The notes beneath the pieces are model-generated. The model was not told the origin of the DNA and ran no database searches. It saw only the letters and a list, made by a program, of their open reading frames with translations. 64,000 nucleotides of DNA from assembly GCA_020740775.1 (NCBI GenBank), contig JAHEWK010000007.1:1984001-2048000 (forward strand). Direction: 5' to 3'. Positions 58,747 to 64,000 of the stretch are shown piece after piece (positions within the stretch are counted from its first letter, which is position 1; each line of letters begins with the position of its first letter). Origin of the DNA: Ilyonectria destructans. Its lineage: Eukaryota; Ascomycota; Sordariomycetes; Hypocreales; Nectriaceae. A program made the position numbers and the translations under genes.

Positions 58747-59427
58747 CTATCAATATAATTTCTTTGTCTGCACAAACTCTCAATCCCTCTCCGTCTCTTC
58801 CACGCTATCACCTACGTGTGTATTCCAATGTAATCTTGTTACAGGCTACAGTTCATCACTCTACGCGTCTTGAGTGAACCTCGCAGTATGATAGCTTTGC
58901 TACGTCGACAGACCAACTCAACGAGATATGGCAGTGGCATGAACTAATACCCATCCTCATATCGACATTATCTAATTCCTTCTCATCTCTCCATTGCGGG
59001 TGTCATCTCACACCACGATAGAAACGACGCCAGGGACCCCGGTGTAGTGAACGCCGGCCTGTGAGTGGCGGAACCAGCTCGGTCCTGCGATGGCCCGGCC
59101 AAGAACCCATCCCCGCTACTACGCGGATCCGTCAATTCGACCCAGGTTAAACAATCATCAGCTTCATGACTCTCAAGTCTTCCGAGGCCCAGGAGATACC
59201 CCAGATTCCAGAGACTGGCCCCATACCCCAGATTGTGTCGCCCCATGGGGTACTAGGCGTAGGAAGATAGGGTCTGAGGGTAGATATAAAACCCTCAGCC
59301 TTTTCGCCAGAGTTAGAAAGCAAAACATGCTAAACAACATTCCGCACATTGCAGCCTATTTGACCATCTATTCATATCTTTCCCCCTCGCTACTACCCTT
59401 CCTGCAAGGCCCATTTGACAGGTCACA
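58747..59427. promoter_or_regulatory. upstream region of the MFS transporter
   Basis: 681 bp without a gene. A TGGCGGAACC word at about 59065-59074 resembles part of the cluster box GATTGGCGGACT, but the match is weak. Confidence 0.3.
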
Positions 59428-61211
59428 ATGGTGTTCCTAATCCCTGTCCGGGAAGATCCCAGCGATCCCCAACCCCGCGAGATCTACAATTGGAGAGTCG
59501 TGGCCGTCGCTTTAGCCGCTGCTTGGGGGTCTTCCATGTTTGGTGCGCCTCTTTGTCCTTAGTCATTGAGCAATAGCTGACATGAAAATGACTGGTAGGA
59601 TATGACAGCGCCTTCATTGGTGGAACCATGGCGCTGCCTTCTTTCCAGAGTGCTTGGGGCCTCGCCGACGCCTCTGACGCGAGCCACACAGCTCTATCCG
59701 CCCATATCGTCTCTACCTGTACGTACCTAGCACTTTGATCCTTGTTCTCTTGTACTAACACTATTGCTATGTACTCAGTCCAGGCCGGCTGCTTCTTCGG
59801 TGCACTTCTTGTATACTTCACCAATGATCGCCTCGGACGTAAACCCTCACTCATTGGAGCGGGTGTCATTTTCAATATCGGAGTTATCTTGCAATTGATC
59901 GGCGGCGGTTCCATTGGGCTCTTTTATGCCGGTCGAGCCTTGACTGGTCTTGGAGTCGGCTCATCATCTGTCGTCATCCCGCAGTACATCGCCGAGTGTG
60001 CCCCAGCTGCCATCCGCGGCGCACTCGTCGGTCTCTTCGAAATCATGCTACAGCTGAGCGCTGTGTGTGGTTACTGGGTCAACTATGGCGTCAATCGAAA
60101 CATCTCAGGCACGAACTCTGCACAGTGGCGGATTCCCGTTGGCGTTCAGTTGGTTCCTGGGACATTGTTGATCCTCGGCATGTTGTGGGCCGTCGAATCT
60201 CCCCGCCACTCCGTTGCAAAGGGACTTCACCAAAAAGCCATCAAGGATCTTCAATGGCTCAGGAATCTTCCAGCAGACCACCCGCATATTCGTATCATGA
60301 TTTCCAACATTCAGAACCAACTCGAGCATGAGGGCGTGTCATCCACGCAGGGTGGGGGCAATTTCCGCTCCGTTATCCGCGAAACATTCAGCAGCGCGGT
60401 GCTTCCACGTCTCATGATTGGAATCTGGATCCAGCTCTTCCAGAACTTCACAGGTATTAACGGCATCAACTACTTCTCACCCACCATATTCAAGTCCATT
60501 GGATTCACCGGGACCTCGGTGGGTCTGCTGGCAACCGGAGTCTACGGAGCGATCAAGAGTATCTTCTCGATCATCTCTTTTATGTTCCTCGTCGACCGAT
60601 TTGGAAGACGTCCCCTTCTCTTGCTGGCATCTATTGGATGTTGCTTCACATTGTTTTATCTTGCCGGCTACGCCTCTTTGACTCACTCGTTTGAAGGTGA
60701 CGCGGAGAAGAATGCGGCGGCGTATAGTGCTATCGTGATGGTGTATCTATTTGCCATTTCTTACGTCTCTGGGTACGTGGCTTACTTTCAAATTCGCTTA
60801 ATTATCACTAACATTTGCAGTTGGAACCTGAGCTGGATTGTCTGCTCCGAACTGTTTCCCACCCACGTCCGAAGCTTCTGTCTCACAATTACTACCTGCT
60901 CCCAGTGGCTCGGCCAATTTATCGTGGTATACTCAACGCCATACATGATCGAAGGTATCTCCTACGGCGTATTTATTTTCTTTGGTTGCATGACTGCCAT
61001 CGCTTTCGCGTTTGTGTACTTCTTCGTGCCGGAAACGAAAGGAGTTGCCTTGGAGGACATGGATATTCTCTTTCGAGAAACCACTGGCTTCGCTTCCAAA
61101 AAGAGAAAGCAGTTTGACGAAATTGTTACTCTGCGCAACAGAGAGCGGGCGGCAAACAAGTTGGACGGCGAGGAAGCTCAGCATGTTGAGAATTTGGACA
61201 AGGTGGCCTAA
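59428..61211 (+). CDS. quinate-permease-like MFS sugar transporter, 539 aa, four exons
   Basis: Exons are 59428-59542, 59599-59718, 59779-60772 and 60821-61211. The first exon carries the N-terminus REDPSDPQPREIYNWRVVAV, typical of quinate permeases (QutD/Qa-y). Sugar-porter signatures are present: DRLGRKP after span 2, PQYIAECAPAAIRGALVG, ESPRHSVAKG, the QLFQNFTGINGINYFSPTIF region, DRFGRRPL and VPETKGVALEDMD. About 12 membrane spans are expected at the plasma membrane. In this cluster it would import quinate, shikimate or a related acid by proton symport. Substrate is inferred from neighbours and overall resemblance. Confidence 0.9.
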
Positions 61212-61497
61212 TGATGTTGCGTCGAGCGCTGGTTCAATTCAACCAACAGTTGAGTTAAACTGTAGCTGGATCAGGTACAATCATCAATCAGAGTCTCCAG
61301 AGATCCATAGTTTATTTTAGAAGAAGTTAGGGAGTACAGTATGCGGATCATCCGCTCTGGTTCTACTCTAGCTGTGATGCTAGCTTGTCTCTCAATTTTC
61401 ACCCAGTCGTTGTACCTACCCTGCACCAACCCGAAGCAAATAAAGATCAGAATCATTTGATCTGAAGTGAGTATTTATTCCAGAAGGCTACCTTAAC

Positions 61498-63398
61498 TCA
61501 GTACAATTTCTGCATCACTGGGCGTACTTCTGGAAAATCTGCCACGATGTGACGGCTCCCAGTCGACAGTGTTGGAGCCCCTTGCATATACTCCTTCCTT
61601 GCCGCCTTATGCACTCTCCCATTCATGACGATAATGTTTAGACGATCGTGGTCTTGTAGGACGGAGATGTCTTCCAAAGGATCTCCGTCAACCAGTACGC
61701 AGTCGGCATAGTACCCTGCCTCAATCTTTCCTAGTTCGTGGCCTCGCATCATGAGCGCTGCGACGCCGGCCGTGGCAGCAATGATACTTTCGTGCGGAGA
61801 AAAATCCAGCAATTTGACAAAATGTTCGAGGTCTCGCGCATAGGCACCATGTGGTGTCCAAGCGAATCCGTAATCCCTATAGAGGTCAGACACGGTAAAC
61901 AAGTGCGCTTCTGAGAAGTATGTACTGACCCTCCAGGCAAGACAATTATGCCACGACGATGCATCTCCCGTAGTCCAGCAACGGCTGTGTCCAATTCCCG
62001 CTTGTACCCAGCCTTTTCTGCTTGGTCATGGGTATAGCCGAAGGCTTCTGCTTCGTACGTCGTGGCCCACAGCCAGTTGAGTGCTGGTACAACAATGTAT
62101 CTGTTCTTTTCCTTTTCGAGCATGTTCATTCCTGTGCGTTGATTAGCGCAGGCGTTTGACCCCAATAGTATGAATCTTTGCATGCCTTCCTCGTCAATGT
62201 AAGACGCATGGTATATCACGTCGACGCCATGCTTGATACACATTTTGATCGAGTCCCTAGCACGAGCATGTGCGCAAAGCCTCTTCCCGTATTTATGAGC
62301 TTCATCAACACATGCCGCAGTTTCCTCATCCGTAAAGTAACAGTCTTGGGCAGACCGTGTCTCACAGATTTCCTCACCAGACATGCTTAGTTTGACATTG
62401 TCTACACCGATATTTTCGATGTTATGCCGCACGACTTGACGCATCTCTATCAAGATATCAGTGATCACTCGGGGCTTCCTGAGAAAATTACTTACCCTCG
62501 GGCCCATCCACAAATGCTGTGATACCTGCAACCAAGTCACCGTTAGGTTTCGCAATTTCTCTGGCATTTGCAAGATATCGCGGTCCCGGGATGTCGCCTG
62601 CGTTGATGGCATCCCGAACCACTACGTCGAGTCGGTCCTTGGCCGAGGCAGCTCCGAAGCACCTGCGCACCATCAATCTTCAACGGATCCTTGGCAAAGT
62701 ATGGGGCTGATTTGGGAGTATACTTACATGGAGATACAGCTGTTCCTGCAGCTTATTAAGGTATTGGGAAAGGTAACCAGTTGGACTAGAAACCTTAGTC
62801 TGTTTGAGTAACTGTTGACCTTTGAATGGACTGGGTATATGGTCTGTATTGTTGATACTATTGTTGGTGTTTTCTTTTTACTGTTGAGCTTCTAGTCCCC
62901 CCTCAGGGTATGTGTGTACTAGGGCACCCTAACCTCTTGATACTTACATGGTGTACCCTGAATCAAGGAAACATTGGGCACTCTTCATAGTTAGTAGAAC
63001 ATGCTCTTCGATTTCTAGATCCCCAAGCCTTCCCAAGTCACCCCCGTTCCAAGTGAAATGAGTATGGCCATCTCCGAGTCCGGACATTAGTGTCCTCCCC
63101 CGACCCTGGAAGACTCTGACCATAGGGTCCCGCTCGAGTTGGTCTTGATTCGGGATATGACCCACAGCGGTTATTCTCTCGCCTGCTTTGCCTTGGTCTT
63201 ATTGTGACAAACTTAAGTTCCTGACTTACCTTCAATGAGTACGTCTCCTCTGTAGGGGTCTCGACCAGTGGAGTCTAAAATCTTGACATTGGTGAAAAGA
63301 ATTTTAGACTCCCCATGGGTTCCTGCAATGCTATACTCTTTTGGCTGCAGGTTGGGATTCACCTTGAGGTTGTTGATGTAGGTGATATTTCGGGGGGT
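61498..63398 (-). CDS. metal-dependent amidohydrolase (imidazolonepropionase-related), five exons seen, 5' end unresolved
   Basis: Exons on the minus strand are 63230-~63398, 62948-63182, 62496-62662, 61930-62446 and 61498-61876, and every junction keeps frame. Amidohydrolase landmarks are ILFTNVKILDSTGRDPYRGD (beta-sandwich start), GLGDGHTHF (H-x-H metal site), KRLCAHARARDSI and DVIYHASYIDEEG (metal histidines), WTPHGAYARDLEHF and the closing GKIEAGYYADCVLVDGDPLE. The first exon has no Met. The frame runs upstream to a TAA at 63399-63401, so either a short upstream exon was missed or the start has been lost. The exon 2-3 intron is long (285 bp) and contains a duplicated donor segment. The family includes prolidase-like, ochratoxin-hydrolysing and other amide- or lactone-cleaving enzymes. 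Here it may release a hydroaromatic acid from a conjugate (inference). Confidence 0.82.
62720..62951. repeat. 12-bp direct repeat bracketing 208 bp inside the amidohydrolase intron
   Basis: ATACTTACATGG occurs at 62720-62731 and 62940-62951. The second copy contains the true splice donor of exon 2 (ACTTAC on the plus strand). The first copy creates a decoy donor. Without the insertion the intron would be a normal length of about 65 bp. Confidence 0.6.
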
Positions 63399-63401
63399 TT
63401 A

Positions 63402-64000
63402 TTTTGTGTGAGCCGTAGCTTGCCACTGTGTGTGGGGACCTTGCGGCTAGGAAACGCTGTCTGGGGTCTTCTGTGGACCCATGATCGTTATCTGACTTAC
63501 TATGCAGACCTGGGAATGTGGTGCTTTGGTCCGGGGAAACTTCTTGAAGCCCAGTGATTGTAACTTAATATGTTCACAAGCCAACATGTATTGCTTCCCC
63601 AGACTACCCCGTGGGGAATGAGGAATGGAGCTAGGTGAGATACCAAAAGCACGAATAGTAGTAAACCTCTTAGAAATGTGACATTGAAAGACAACAGGTT
63701 GATGGATCTGAACATTTAAACTAGGTTGGTTTCCGTAGCCATGGGGTACAGCACATAAGAAGCTTCGAAAAATCGGATGAGATTACTGGCTTTTGTTGCG
63801 TGTCAAAGTCCCACTACTTGAGTTTCGTCTCAGGATACCACGCCATTCTGTACCCCGTGCTGGGTGTAGAAACGGTGCATCCTTTCTTGATTGACATTAA
63901 GGACCTTTAGTTCGGTGTAGCATACCAAAGTCAACTCGGTAAAGGATAGAATCAGCTTCGACACATCCTCCTTCCAAGACTTGCATTGATCACTTTCAGT
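63402..64000. other. upstream flank of the amidohydrolase gene
   Basis: No credible first exon or other gene could be identified. An ATG near 63480 on the minus strand opens only a 12-codon frame before TAG. Confidence 0.35.

Noticed and set aside
63315..63557. 80-codon plus-strand frame upstream of the amidohydrolase
   Set aside because: It is partly antisense to the amidohydrolase first exon and has no recognisable features or promoter.

Overview
The window reads as nuclear DNA of a filamentous ascomycete (Pezizomycotina, probably a Sordariomycete; a Fusarium-like genome would fit, but the species cannot be fixed from this sequence). Genes are interrupted by 48-70 bp GT-AG introns with CTAAC/CTGAC-like branch sites, and the families are typical fungal ones: Zn2Cys6 regulators, F-box, BTB, RTA1, GMC oxidoreductase, MFS and amino-acid permeases. 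The layout, with large gene-poor stretches full of broken genes and diverged repeats, suggests an accessory or subtelomere-like region.

Region 1 (1-20 kb) is gene-poor: low-complexity DNA, diverged tandem repeats, a tRNA-like scrap and at least two broken genes. Embedded in it is a complete-looking DNA transposon at 11742-15318. It has 34-bp terminal inverted repeats with one mismatch, a 6-bp target duplication (CACGTC), a spliced integrase-fold DDE transposase and a second convergent gene of unknown function whose stop codon is only 3 bp from the transposase stop.

Region 2 (20-23 kb) is a multi-exon GMC alcohol oxidase gene, intact except for one intron whose donor reads GA instead of GT. 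Region 3 (23-30 kb) again lacks normal genes but holds two neighbouring ~178-bp modules, each bounded by 30-bp inverted repeats, crossed by one long minus-strand ORF.

Region 4 (30-47.2 kb) is an ordinary gene neighbourhood: a metallo-beta-lactamase-like protein, three unknown proteins, a PD-(D/E)XK nuclease-like protein, an F-box protein, a Zn2Cys6 regulator, a BTB protein, an RTA1 membrane protein and an amino-acid permease.

Region 5 (50.3-63.4 kb) is the most coherent functional unit. It contains a Zn2Cys6 transcription factor, a QutR-like pseudoenzyme repressor (dehydroquinase and shikimate-dehydrogenase domains, catalytic Lys replaced by Gln), a peroxisomally tagged FAD oxidoreductase, a 3-dehydroshikimate dehydratase-like TIM barrel, a quinate-permease-like MFS transporter and a metal-dependent amidohydrolase. 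I infer a catabolic cluster for a quinate- or shikimate-type compound, perhaps a conjugate, that differs from the classical qut/qa cluster by the FAD enzyme and the amidohydrolase. A 12-bp motif, GATTGGCGGACT, occurs upstream of the repressor gene and inside the divergent promoter of the FAD enzyme and dehydratase, so it is a candidate cluster operator.

Exon boundaries were assigned by hand from splice signals and reading frame. Where exons are listed, total coding length divides by three. Family names come from recognised motifs, not from searches.
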